Shown here: in pieces, positions 8,972 through 18,990 of the stretch
Layout of the letters: each line of letters opens with the position of its first letter
How positions within the stretch are numbered: position 1 is the first letter of the stretch
Assembly (NCBI GenBank): GCA_018222765.1
Contig: JAAEZT010000009.1
Span: 94,672 to 158,671, forward strand
Reading direction: 5' to 3'
Length of the DNA stretch: 64,000 nt
Source of the DNA: a bacterium
GTDB lineage: Bacteria > Verrucomicrobiota > Verrucomicrobiia > Verrucomicrobiales > Akkermansiaceae
Translations under genes and position numbers: made by a program
Notes under the pieces: model-generated
Seen by the model: the letters and a program-made list of their open reading frames with translations, nothing else
Database searches by the model: none
What the model was told of the DNA's origin: nothing

Positions 8972-9774
8972 GTTTTTCCTTGGACCTGGTCGAGGTGCAT
9001 GATCGCCATGTCTGTGCCGGGCACCTCCCAACTTTGGGAGTTACGAATGGCTCTCTGGGTAAATTTTTGCGCTTGATGTGCGGCTTCAAACATTGTCTGC
9101 CTCTCAGCAAGTCCGACTGCAAAGGCTGCAGCCAGTGTGCAGCCGGTTCCATGTGTTTGCGGAATTTCGTGGAAAGGCGCTTTCAATGCGCTCTTTGCTC
9201 CGTCTCGCTCCACGAGAAGGTCACAGATTTCTTGGTTTGATGTAGAATGTCCGCCTTTCAGGTAGCAGGCGGTAGCGAATTGTTTGGTGAGAGCAAGGGC
9301 CGCCGATTGTTGGTCGACATTTGTTTGGATTTTTCTGTCTAACAAAATTTCGGCTTCCGGAAAGTTGGGAGTGATTACGGTTGCGAGTGTGAGGAGTTTC
9401 TTGAGTGCTTCAAGAGAGTCGCTTGTTTGAAGGGTGTCTCCGGTGGAAGCAACCATGACCGGATCGACAACAAGCGGGATATCCCGGTCCTGCAGAAGTT
9501 CAGAGACGATCGCGATTTGTTCCGGAGTGCAAAGGAGCCCGGTTTTAATCGCATTGATGGGATAGCTCTCGAGCAGAATCTCCAGCTGATCTCTAAAGAC
9601 AGCCAGGGGAACCGGGTGGATGTTCCGAACCTCAAGCGGAGTTTCGGCGACAACGCAGGTCAATGCCGTCAAGCCATGGCATCCCAGTGTGCTGAATGTT
9701 TTGAGATCAGCCTGAAGCCCCGCACCAGCCGAACTATCTGAACCGGCGATGCTTAGGACAATAGGCTTTGCCAT
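8968..9774 (-). CDS. thiD: Hydroxymethylpyrimidine/phosphomethylpyrimidine kinase ThiD
   Basis: Phosphorylates HMP and HMP-phosphate to HMP pyrophosphate, the pyrimidine half of thiamine; cytoplasmic ribokinase-family enzyme. I start at ATG 9774 (268 aa, MAKPIVLSIAGSDSSAGAG), one base after the thiC stop; the frame runs open to 9822 inside thiC with a Lys-rich stretch unlike ThiD. Visible motifs are GSDSSAGAGLQADLKT at the N-terminus, VVDPVMVASTGD in the middle and the ATP/anion-hole motif THGTGCTLAAA near residue 220. The short gap to thiC indicates one operon. Confidence 0.95.
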   Translation of the reverse strand: MAKPIVLSIAGSDSSAGAGLQADLKTFSTLGCHGLTALTCVVAETPLEVRNIHPVPLAVFRDQLEILLESYPINAIKTGLLCTPEQIAIVSELLQDRDIPLVVDPVMVASTGDTLQTSDSLEALKKLLTLATVITPNFPEAEILLDRKIQTNVDQQSAALALTKQFATACYLKGGHSTSNQEICDLLVERDGAKSALKAPFHEIPQTHGTGCTLAAAFAVGLAERQTMFEAAHQAQKFTQRAIRNSQSWEVPGTDMAIMHLDQVQGKT

Positions 9775-9775
9775 T

Positions 9776-11884
<2,109 letters not shown>

Positions 11885-11898
11885 TCAAAATGAATGCG

Positions 11899-12007
11899 CG
11901 ACAGGCGTGAGCTAGATTTCGGTCTGACTCCCAAACCCGCCTCAGCGGCTTTGGTGGTGAGGGTCTGATCTCAGAATCTCCGCCGGAACGGAAAAACACC
12001 CCTGTCG
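11899..12007 (-). promoter_or_regulatory. Probable TPP riboswitch-like leader of thiC (degenerate 3' half)
   Basis: On the minus strand, upstream of thiC, a 7-bp closing stem (CGACAGG with CCTGTCG) encloses the conserved 5' half of a TPP aptamer: GGGGTG (11997-12002), a small hairpin, CTGAGA (11969-11974) and ACCC (11961-11964). An extra hairpin follows (CCAAAGCCGC with GCGGGTTTGG, one mismatch). The usual 3' thi-box (CTGATC...TAAT...GCG) is not clearly present, so this is either a divergent TPP riboswitch or another thiC leader structure. Downstream, AAGCC-GGCA-GGCTT followed by TTTATTT (about 11867-11885) looks like an attenuator just before the start codon. Confidence 0.45.
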
Positions 12008-12125
12008 TTGTGCTGTCCACCGTGGCGGCGACAGAGGTGCTTGTCAAGGTAGGCTCGATCAATTTCTGTGGTGTTCTTTTGCGGTGGGCAGGCACAAGTT
12101 CAAAAATGAAGATCAATCGTCACAG

Positions 12126-12938
12126 TCAGGTCAGTCTTTTGATGAATTGAGACGGTGTAAGCTCTCTCTCTTGGGCAAAGGCCTTCGAAAAGTGGGAGAG
12201 AGACTGGTAGCCAACTTCAAAGGCAACTTCAGTGACGTTGAACTGGTGGCTGGAGAGAAGTTCGGCAGCCTTTTCAATGCGAACAGCCCTAAGATGTAGC
12301 GAGAGAGTCTTGCCTGTTTCTTGTTTAACCAGCCTGCTGAGATAATGGGGAGCACATCCGACGTCTTGTGAGAGTGACTTTAGGTCGAGCGGGAGGGCAA
12401 GTCGTGACTGAAGAAGCGTGAGGGCCTCTTTGACATAGCGATGCGCTCTCGATTTCACCATGGAACAGAAAAGCGGAGCCTCTACTTGTGGTTGGTGGAA
12501 AAGATAGAGCGAGAGGATTTCAAGAGTCTTGGCAAGGAACCAAGCCCGTTGTGCGGTCTCAGGAACAGGTGGTTCCAGAAAATCACGATAGAAGATTTGT
12601 TCACGGGACGACCACCGCCGAATCATTCCCAGATTCTTTTTTAGTAAAGGAGCGACGTCACCGAAGATCTTGCGGGTGGCCTCCTGAGGAAGAACAAGTA
12701 GGATGAAGTCATGTGCACTGTTTCCTGAGAAACGAGTCGCGGTTTTAAATGGGGAGGTATCCGAGCAGGTAAATAGCGCGCTGGAATTGGGCAGCAGGGT
12801 GAGTCTGGTATCAGAGGCCATGATCAAGCCCTCTCCGGAATTGTTTAAAACAATGTGGAGAGAAGAATCCTTGAGGAATGAAGACCAACTCCCAGCCTTT
12901 CCCTCGGGACTGGTTAGGTGCAAGATGTCGAAGTCCAA
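12126..12938 (-). CDS. AraC-family transcriptional regulator (PchR-like)
   Basis: 270-aa DNA-binding regulator starting at a TTG (12938). The C-terminal ~95 residues form the double helix-turn-helix of AraC proteins: LDLKSLSQDVGCAPHYLSRLVKQE, then FNVTEVAFEVGYQSLSHFSKAF and the closing TPSQFIKRL. The N-terminal half is a cupin-like sensor domain. A segment with FLEPPVPETAQRAWFLAKTL ahead of the HTH resembles the linker of PchR-type regulators, which control siderophore and iron uptake. That link is inference, supported by the Fur-like box upstream of the neighbouring gene and by Dps and a TonB receptor nearby. Confidence 0.85.
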   Translation of the reverse strand: MDFDILHLTSPEGKAGSWSSFLKDSSLHIVLNNSGEGLIMASDTRLTLLPNSSALFTCSDTSPFKTATRFSGNSAHDFILLVLPQEATRKIFGDVAPLLKKNLGMIRRWSSREQIFYRDFLEPPVPETAQRAWFLAKTLEILSLYLFHQPQVEAPLFCSMVKSRAHRYVKEALTLLQSRLALPLDLKSLSQDVGCAPHYLSRLVKQETGKTLSLHLRAVRIEKAAELLSSHQFNVTEVAFEVGYQSLSHFSKAFAQERELTPSQFIKRLT

Positions 12939-12999
12939 GGTGCCGGATTGGCGATGGAGCAGGCTGGAATTGATGGCTCTGAAAGCAAATTAGTGAATT

Positions 13000-13428
13000 C
13001 TATGCGGCGGGCCGAACGGTCACTCTGATGTCGTCGAAAGGGATGCTTTCCGTGGTGAATTCAAAGAAGAGTGACTTCACCTGAGGAAGGACCCGGGCAA
13101 GGGGAGAGATGGAGAAGTTTTCCGGGGCAACCCGATTGAGTGGGTCTGAAACCTCGAGGTTAAAGTTCAAGGAAATCCATTGCCTTATTCGAAAACCGAG
13201 AAGGAAATGCTGGCGCTCAAGGCGATGAAGTAAGCGGTAAAATTTGGTGATAATAGCACTGGCTGAGGATTGTTTGAAAACCTGCCGGAGCTCAAGGAGC
13301 ACATTGGCTTTGGTGTTGGAGAAGGATTTTGACACGTCAACTAATTCTCGATCAATCCAATCGAGGACGGGTCCAGCAATTGGGAGAATTGGTGGTGAAC
13401 TAGGTTTAGTTGAAATGATCGTTGGCAT
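13000..13428 (-). CDS. Unknown 142-aa protein downstream of a Fur-like box
   Basis: No family recognised. From ATG 13428 it encodes a 142-aa, probably cytoplasmic protein with no signal peptide or membrane segment. The middle is helical and rich in hydrophobic and basic residues (VLLELRQVFKQSSASAI, KFYRLLHRLERQHFLLGFR). The C-terminal third looks beta-rich (VKSLFFEFTTESIPFDDIRV). It lies 61 bases before the AraC regulator gene on the same strand and begins 54 bases from the palindrome at 13482-13500, so it is probably the first gene of an iron-responsive unit. The 429-base open frame and the sensible promoter context favour a real gene. Confidence 0.55.
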   Translation of the reverse strand: MPTIISTKPSSPPILPIAGPVLDWIDRELVDVSKSFSNTKANVLLELRQVFKQSSASAIITKFYRLLHRLERQHFLLGFRIRQWISLNFNLEVSDPLNRVAPENFSISPLARVLPQVKSLFFEFTTESIPFDDIRVTVRPAA

Positions 13429-13481
13429 TTCGGAATCTACGTGGGAAAATTGCCCTAGTAACCCGGATTGTCAATGAAATA

Positions 13482-13500
13482 AATGAGAACGAGTCTCAAT
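13482..13500. promoter_or_regulatory. Fur-like operator between divergent genes
   Basis: AATGAGA-ACGAG-TCTCAAT is an inverted repeat (TGAGA/TCTCA exact, outer bases one mismatch). It closely resembles Fur boxes of the TGAGAA...TTCTCA kind. It sits in the 87-base region between the 142-aa gene (minus) and the 56-aa gene (plus, ATG at 13516), where binding could repress both. Confidence 0.6.
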
Positions 13501-13515
13501 AGCAATTAGATCCCC

Positions 13516-13686
13516 ATGGCGAAAACAATTTGTGACTGGTCCCGCAAGGACTTGGAGGAGAAGGCGGAGAAGCTCCATGCTCTGACCCGAACCCCTTCTT
13601 TTTATTGCCGAAAGTGTGGCCGCGTTGCGAACACACAAAGAGTTCTCTGCAAGGCAAAGAAGTTTCTGGTTCGTGAAGCTGATTAA
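13516..13686 (+). CDS. 56-aa Cys-rich small protein, probably Fur-regulated
   Basis: Complete short gene, ATG 13516 to TAA at 13684-13686, encoding 56 residues. It starts MAKTICDWSRKDLEEKAEKL, an amphipathic charged helix, then YCRKCGRVANTQRVLCKAKK. The CxxC pair (C31, C34) plus C45, among basic residues, suggests a small metal-binding knuckle (zinc or iron). I recall similar short C-x-x-CGRVA...LCKP proteins in other Gram-negatives but cannot name a family. The start is 16 bases downstream of the Fur-like palindrome. It ends 7 bases from the convergent dps stop. Confidence 0.65.
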   Translation: MAKTICDWSRKDLEEKAEKLHALTRTPSFYCRKCGRVANTQRVLCKAKKFLVREAD

Positions 13687-13693
13687 TTGGCGG

Positions 13694-14176
13694 CTACTTC
13701 AGGTAGCTGTTAAGAAACCACACCGCTTTTTGGTGGGTTTTGACTCGCCCAATCAGGAGATCTTCAGTTTCTGCATCGCCAGCGGAGGCCGCGAGTTTAC
13801 GCCCCTTCACACAAGCCTCAATCACGACTTCGTGGGCGACGAGAGTAGCGGAAACGAAATCTTTGGCAGAGGCGGATGATGCAGATGGCGCTTCGTTGAC
13901 CGTCGACATCTCAGCGAGCTTTTTGACACCGCCTTCAGCATATTTTCCAAGGGCGCGAACACGCTCCGCAACTTCGTCGATAGCAACAAAGAGCTCTTCG
14001 TATTGAGCCTGAAACATTTCGTGAAGGGGAAGGAAATCCGTACCCTCCACATTCCAGTGAGCAAGATGGAGTTGTCCAAGCAAGCCATAAGACTCAGCTA
14101 CGACCTGATTTAATTGAGCCGCGATTTGATCCACGGCGCTGCTTTCTATGTTTTCGATCGCTTTGGTAGCACTCAT
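13694..14176 (-). CDS. dps: Dps-family ferritin-like protein
   Basis: 160-aa ferritin-like protein that assembles into a dodecameric shell, oxidises Fe(II) with peroxide and protects DNA. The intersubunit ferroxidase residues are visible in LHLAHWNVEGTDFLPLHEMFQAQYEEL (H-W-N, then D/H and E-x-x-x-D: VAIDEVAERV). The rest is a four-helix bundle. A short tail (MSATKAIENIESSAVD) lacks the Lys-rich DNA-binding extension of E. coli Dps, so DNA binding is uncertain. The neighbourhood (Fur-like box, TonB receptor) fits iron storage and oxidative-stress defence. Confidence 0.9.
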   Translation of the reverse strand: MSATKAIENIESSAVDQIAAQLNQVVAESYGLLGQLHLAHWNVEGTDFLPLHEMFQAQYEELFVAIDEVAERVRALGKYAEGGVKKLAEMSTVNEAPSASSASAKDFVSATLVAHEVVIEACVKGRKLAASAGDAETEDLLIGRVKTHQKAVWFLNSYLK

Positions 14177-14377
14177 CAGTCCCTATAGGTAACTGAGGGA
14201 TTGATCTTGGCAACTTTATTTGAGGCGATGCGCTTTGTGCCATGAATAGTCTGCTCTAGAATGAAAAATTTTCGTTAAACTACCCCGCGAATCAAATTCG
14301 CAGCTCCAAGGACGCCGAGCGAAACATTCTTCCCTAGGTGGGGTATTGGTTCCACTCCGGAGACCTTGCTACGTGAA

Positions 14378-16471
14378 CTACCAGGTGAGCTTGGCTGAGA
14401 GAGTAGCATTGAGACCGGATTCATTGAGGCCAGATCCATGAATACGATAGTCTTCGCTAGTCAGGTTTTCCAGAGCGAGATTGAACTGGAGGTTGCTGTG
14501 GGCCTGCCATCCAGCGTAGAGGGAGGCGGTTAGGTAGGCCGGCGTAGCGCCTGATGGGATGCGTTGGAGGTCACCTTTGTCACTCGCTGAGAGACGATCG
14601 GCTTCGGTGGCTCCGGTGAGGCGTGCTTCGGCCCACCAATCTCGGGAGGGCGTGTCGTAGCGAAGTGCGATCGATCCACGCAGGGGAGAGAGACGTGAGA
14701 CCGGCTCAGTGATTTCGGGACCTCCGATGTATGAGGGACGATCAGAATCGCCATACTGGTATGTCAGGAATCCAGAGAGTGTCCAATCTGGCGAGAAATT
14801 CCATGCCGCTTCGGCCTCGACTCCAGTGATCCATGCTTCACTGCCATTTATTGTGACCGTGTCGCTGACTGTTGAGCTCTGAGGAATCCGGGTGATGACA
14901 TCGTCGACCTTTGTATGGAATGTGGCGATTTCCAGGGTGAGGTTCTCCTGCTCGTGACGACCGCCCAGTTCAAAGGTCAGAGTGGTCTCAGGATCGAGAT
15001 CGAGATTGCCCAAATTCTGGGCCCCTGAACGAGTGGTCAAATTTCCGGTGAGGTCGTTTACATTGGGAGCGCGGAAGCCCTGAGATGCTCCGCCGAAGAT
15101 GGACCAGTAATTATTGAGGTGATAAATGCTTCGGAGGCTTCCAACGAGAGAGCCCCAAGATTCATCGGCTGAGATGTCGTCATTACCATCCCAGATTTTC
15201 CCAAGATCAGCTTTAGTGTAGGTGTATCGGAGGCCTGCGGCGGTATTGAAGCGATCGTTATAATTGTGACGGGCTTGGGTAAATAATCCGAGGGATTGAT
15301 AGGTGGCGTCATCAGCGAGAGGACGGCGGCGAGGTTCGAAGACGCCGTCTCGCGATCCGCGGGAATCAATCCGATCTTCATAATAATCAGCTCCGTAGAG
15401 CAGACGGGTCTTTTCACTGAGATCGGAATGGGCTTCGAGGGCTAGGCCATAGGTCTGGGTTTCGATTTCACCGAAACGAGTCTGAGCGCTAGCCGGGTTG
15501 CGATCCTGAAATTCTGTATCCTGTGAATCTTGGTAGGAAAGGGTGGCGCGATAGCGTTGGATGGCTCCGCCGGTCGGTTCTCCTTCGAGGCGAAGGTAGC
15601 TTAGCGAACGTTCTTGATCGTAGACACGGGTTGTGAATCTTCCTGGTGAGAGTCCTTCCCAGCCGCCGGGATTCTCAAGGGTGGAGTGCCACCGATTCAC
15701 CTCGTCTTGGTCGAGATACTGATGAGCCAGGGTTAGCCGATGATTTTCGCTGATGGAGAATTCGAATTTGAGATCGTGATTTTCTTCTGGATACCCCGTT
15801 CCCTCCATGGTGCCGTAATAGCTGGAACGAACGTCACCGAATTCCTTGAGTGTTGCTCCAAGTGTGAGCCCCCATTTGCCGCCCTCGCCGAAAGATTGCT
15901 GGAGGCGTCCGACATGGGATTCTGAGTTGGTGCTGAAGCGATAAAACACCGAACCATGGTGGAAGAATCCGGGATCGTAGTCGAGGTAGTTACTTGAGAC
16001 CGTCATGGCGTTGAGGGTTCCGCCGAGTGCGTCCGAGCCATAGAGTACTGACCCTTGTGACTTCACGAGTTCAAATCGCTCAAGCCCCAAGCCGTCAATG
16101 GTATTGGCATACTGAACAGGGCCCGAGCGAAAAGTGGAATTGTTCATGCGAATTCCATCCACGAGATAGAGGTTTTGTCGTCCGGTAAATCCGCGAATGA
16201 ATGGGGAGCCATGCCCGTGTGTTGTTTTTTGAACTGAAACTCCCGGAGTCAGAGCCAGCGCTTCGGGGAGGCTCCGGAAATTGTTTTCGATCATGTCATC
16301 ATTAGTCACTGTCTCAACTGACTGGTTGCTATCAGCGGCATTCTCAGGCTCGCGGGATGCAGTGACGACCACAGGAGCGAGGGTTTCGATTTCTTGTCCG
16401 GCGGCTAGCGAAGCTAAAGAGAACGATACGAGTCCATAGGGCGCGAACAAAAATCCCAAGGGAAATTTCAT
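14378..16471 (-). CDS. TonB-dependent outer-membrane receptor
   Basis: 22-stranded beta-barrel receptor for energised uptake of an iron complex or similar ligand. I start at ATG 16471 (697 aa), which opens a signal peptide (MKFPLGFLFAPYGLVSFSLASLAAG); the frame extends to 16528. A TonB-box-like stretch, LAPVVVTASREP, follows. The plug domain is at ~45-160 (MIENNFRSLPEALALTPGVSVQK, HGHGSPFIRGFTGRQNLYLVDGIRMNNSTF, GSDALGGTLNAM). The barrel ends in LSAKLTW, with a C-terminal aromatic residue as needed for Bam insertion. The substrate cannot be read from sequence; gene context (dps, Fur-like box) points to iron. Confidence 0.92.
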   Translation of the reverse strand: MKFPLGFLFAPYGLVSFSLASLAAGQEIETLAPVVVTASREPENAADSNQSVETVTNDDMIENNFRSLPEALALTPGVSVQKTTHGHGSPFIRGFTGRQNLYLVDGIRMNNSTFRSGPVQYANTIDGLGLERFELVKSQGSVLYGSDALGGTLNAMTVSSNYLDYDPGFFHHGSVFYRFSTNSESHVGRLQQSFGEGGKWGLTLGATLKEFGDVRSSYYGTMEGTGYPEENHDLKFEFSISENHRLTLAHQYLDQDEVNRWHSTLENPGGWEGLSPGRFTTRVYDQERSLSYLRLEGEPTGGAIQRYRATLSYQDSQDTEFQDRNPASAQTRFGEIETQTYGLALEAHSDLSEKTRLLYGADYYEDRIDSRGSRDGVFEPRRRPLADDATYQSLGLFTQARHNYNDRFNTAAGLRYTYTKADLGKIWDGNDDISADESWGSLVGSLRSIYHLNNYWSIFGGASQGFRAPNVNDLTGNLTTRSGAQNLGNLDLDPETTLTFELGGRHEQENLTLEIATFHTKVDDVITRIPQSSTVSDTVTINGSEAWITGVEAEAAWNFSPDWTLSGFLTYQYGDSDRPSYIGGPEITEPVSRLSPLRGSIALRYDTPSRDWWAEARLTGATEADRLSASDKGDLQRIPSGATPAYLTASLYAGWQAHSNLQFNLALENLTSEDYRIHGSGLNESGLNATLSAKLTW

Positions 16472-16511
16472 GCGCGCTTCATAAATTAACGCGAGAGATC
16501 CGCAAGTGGTA

Positions 16512-16543
16512 ATAGGGAGTTTCCACAAGAGGAAACTTTCTAT
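16512..16543. repeat. Inverted repeat upstream of the TonB receptor gene
   Basis: Arms ATAGGGAGTTTCC and GGAAACTTTCTAT (13 bp, two mismatches) are separated by ACAAGA. It lies between the stop of the FloA-partner gene (16565) and the receptor start (16471). No T-run follows on the minus strand, so it is a poor terminator; an operator for the receptor gene is possible. Confidence 0.4.
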
Positions 16544-16564
16544 TTTGATCGTGGCCGATGCGTT

Positions 16565-17056
16565 CTACTTGAGAGCCTTTGGTGGCCCGAGAATTTCAGC
16601 GAGGAGGAGAGCCTCTCTCGCTGCGGTTGGGCTGGATAGGTGGTCTTTCACGCGGGCCTTAGTTGACAAGGGACTGAGTTTTTTCCGTGGCCCGTTGGAC
16701 CTTGAGTTGAATCGATCCAGAGCTGCTTCCTCCGCAGCGCTTAATGTTGGCAACTCAACTTCCCGGGGCTGAGGACCAGGGACTTGGGGCGAAGTCGGAA
16801 GAGGCGGTGGGGCAGAGACTTGGATCGGAGTCGGAAGAGGCGGTGGAGTGGTTGTGGGAATTTGCAATTGCTGTCTCTGTGCTGCCAATTCAGCCTCGTA
16901 TGCCTCATAGAGGCCCTCGTAGTCTCCCTCGTCCTCGGCTTGGGTCGCCTTGTTTTGCTGGTTCCTCTTTTCGATGAGAGCTTTAAAACCGGCAATAATC
17001 ATTGCCACGAAGACAATGATTACGTTGGGATTGATGTCGATCTCAGCGAGCATCAT
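16565..17056 (-). CDS. Small membrane-anchored protein coupled to FloA
   Basis: 163 aa, no family recognised. One N-terminal hydrophobic segment ([17 protein letters not shown], residues ~12-28) would anchor it in the membrane. A charged helix ([20 protein letters not shown]) follows, then a Pro-rich linker with repeated PPPLPT units (~68-90) and a helical C-terminal part ([23 protein letters not shown]). Its ATG overlaps the floA stop by 4 bases (17053-17056), so translation is coupled and a role with flotillin in membrane microdomains is likely. NfeD-type partners are more usual for flotillins; this is not one. Confidence 0.7.
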   Translation of the reverse strand: MMLAEIDINPNVIIVFVAMIIAGFKALIEKRNQQNKATQAEDEGDYEGLYEAYEAELAAQRQQLQIPTTTPPPLPTPIQVSAPPPLPTSPQVPGPQPREVELPTLSAAEEAALDRFNSRSNGPRKKLSPLSTKARVKDHLSSPTAAREALLLAEILGPPKALK

Positions 17057-18084
17057 GACTGGGTCTCATGAGGTTCATCGCCGATGGAGTCGCGCATTTT
17101 GGTGTCAGCGATGACATTTTGATACTTTGCATAGTCCATGACACCAAGTTGGCCGTTGCGGAAAGCTTCAGCGATTGCCATGGGAACAGTGGCTTCGGCC
17201 TCGACAACTTTGGCCCGCATCTCCTGGGTGCGGGCGGACATTTCCTGCTCGGAAGCCACCGCAGCGGCGCGACGCATTTCGGCCTTCGCTTGAGCAACAC
17301 GCTTGTCGGCTTCTGCCTGTTCGGTTTGGAGTCGCGCTCCAACGTTGTCCGCGACATCGACGTCGGCGATATCGATGGAGAGAATCTCAAAAGCGGTCGC
17401 GGCATCGACTCCTTTGCCGAGAACGAGGTGGGAAATGGAATCGGGATTCTCAAGAACGGTCTTGTAGGAAGCCGCCGAACCCACTGAGGTTACGATACCC
17501 TCCCCAACACGGGCGATGATTGTTTCCTCGGTAGCTCCGCCAACAAATCGGTCGAGATTGGTTCGAACAGTGACCCGGGCGCGGACATTGACACCGATGC
17601 CGTCTTTTGCCACGGCGGTAATCTTGGTAATTCCGGCTGACGGATTCGGGCAGTCGATGACTTTGGGGTTGATTGAAGTGCGAACGGCTTCGAGGACGGT
17701 CTTGCCTGTATCTTTAGTGGCAAGGTCTATGGCGCAGGCGCGGTCGAAAGAGAGACTGATGCCCGCTTTTTCGGCCGCCACGAGCGCAAGAACGACATTG
17801 ATGATGTCACCACCGGCAAGGTAGTGGGCTTCAAGTTGGTCGGTGGTGTAGTCCAGGCCCGCTTTTGCCGCGGTGATCCGGCTGTTGACAATTGTGGCGG
17901 GATGGACTTTCCGGAATCTCATGAAAACTAGGTTAAGGAAGCTCACCGGAGTTCCAGCGGCTTTGGCTTGAATCCAAAGACCAAGGAAGTTTACGAAGAT
18001 TAGGCCGATCACTAAGAGAACGAGGACTCCAAAGACGGCGAGAATCAAAGGTAGGAAGCTCGCAAGGACGGGGATAGTATTCAT
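17053..18084 (-). CDS. floA: Flotillin-like protein FloA
   Basis: Membrane-bound SPFH-type scaffold (UPF0365/FloA) that organises functional membrane microdomains. 343 aa, usual size. The N-terminal hydrophobic hairpin spans ~5-45 ([27 protein letters not shown]). The family stretch [17 protein letters not shown] (~55-70) is present, followed by the SPFH-like core with [18 protein letters not shown] and [18 protein letters not shown]. The Ala/Glu-rich coiled coil ([20 protein letters not shown]) and [16 protein letters not shown] C-terminal end ([13 protein letters not shown]) follow. It is the first gene of a two-gene operon with the 163-aa membrane protein. Confidence 0.94.
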   Translation of the reverse strand: MNTIPVLASFLPLILAVFGVLVLLVIGLIFVNFLGLWIQAKAAGTPVSFLNLVFMRFRKVHPATIVNSRITAAKAGLDYTTDQLEAHYLAGGDIINVVLALVAAEKAGISLSFDRACAIDLATKDTGKTVLEAVRTSINPKVIDCPNPSAGITKITAVAKDGIGVNVRARVTVRTNLDRFVGGATEETIIARVGEGIVTSVGSAASYKTVLENPDSISHLVLGKGVDAATAFEILSIDIADVDVADNVGARLQTEQAEADKRVAQAKAEMRRAAAVASEQEMSARTQEMRAKVVEAEATVPMAIAEAFRNGQLGVMDYAKYQNVIADTKMRDSIGDEPHETQS

Positions 18085-18163
18085 AATGACGAAGACTACC
18101 TAAAGGAGACCGCGATGCAAATTGAAGTTTGAATTTCCTGAAGATTAAAATGATGCTTGTCGG

Positions 18164-18976
18164 GTGAGCAATGCGGAGCGCGTCATCGGAATCATCGCGG
18201 GGAACGGGATTTACCCCGAAACCTTTGTGAATGCGGCCCGGGCGCGTGGAGTGAGGCTGGTAATGGCTGCTTTCAAGGGCGAGACGAGGGAGGAACTGAG
18301 CGAGCAGGTGGATGCCTTCAAGTTTTTTCGCGTGGGTCAGTTGGGAGGATTGATTAAGTTTTTTAAAAAGCAGGGGGCCACCGAAGTGATCATGGTTGGC
18401 CAGATCGCTCCCAAAAATCTTTTCTCTCTCTGGCCGGATATGCGGATGGCGAAAATGCTTTATTCGGTGAAAGAGCGGAATGCCGAGTCTCTCTTCGGAG
18501 CGATTGCGAGGGAGTTGGAGAAGGACGGTATCACTCTTTTGCCTGCGACGACCTTCCTGGAAGATCAGATGTCCACGGAAGGACTCCTATTCGGCTCCGA
18601 GATTTCCGAGCGGGATTGGGAGGATGTCCATTTCGGATATAAGATCGTAAAGGCAACGAGTGCCCACGATATTGGACAAAGTATCGTGGTCCGACGCGGC
18701 ACCGTTCTCGCAGTTGAAGCCTTCGAAGGAACTGATGAATGTATCAAGCGAGGCGGAAAACTTGGAAACGGAAAAGAGGTGACCTTGGTGAAAGTTTCCA
18801 AACCAAATCAAGATATGCGCTTCGACGTCCCTGTCATCGGCCCCAAGACAATCGACAGTTGCCGTGAAGCGGGGGTGTCTTGCATAGCTGTCGAGGCCGG
18901 GAAGACTCTCTTCCTTGCTCGTGACGAGGTGGCAAAAAAGTGCAAGGAAGCCAAGATCTCGGTGGTTGGAATTTAG
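18164..18976 (+). CDS. lpxI: UDP-2,3-diacylglucosamine diphosphatase LpxI
   Basis: Cytoplasmic enzyme of lipid A synthesis that hydrolyses UDP-2,3-diacylglucosamine to lipid X and UMP; it replaces LpxH in many bacteria. The 270-aa protein starts at GTG 18164. Family features are IGIIAGNGIYPETFVNAAR at the N-terminus, GQLGGLIKFFKKQGATEVIMVGQ, RGTVLAVEAFEGTDECIKRGG and DMRFDVPVIGPKTID, with the closing SCIAVEAGKTLFLARDEV. Its presence shows the cell makes lipid A, so an LPS-bearing outer membrane. It stands alone and is convergent with dnaE2. Confidence 0.95.
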   Translation: MSNAERVIGIIAGNGIYPETFVNAARARGVRLVMAAFKGETREELSEQVDAFKFFRVGQLGGLIKFFKKQGATEVIMVGQIAPKNLFSLWPDMRMAKMLYSVKERNAESLFGAIARELEKDGITLLPATTFLEDQMSTEGLLFGSEISERDWEDVHFGYKIVKATSAHDIGQSIVVRRGTVLAVEAFEGTDECIKRGGKLGNGKEVTLVKVSKPNQDMRFDVPVIGPKTIDSCREAGVSCIAVEAGKTLFLARDEVAKKCKEAKISVVGI

Positions 18977-18990
18977 GTGTGCGCTTTGGT

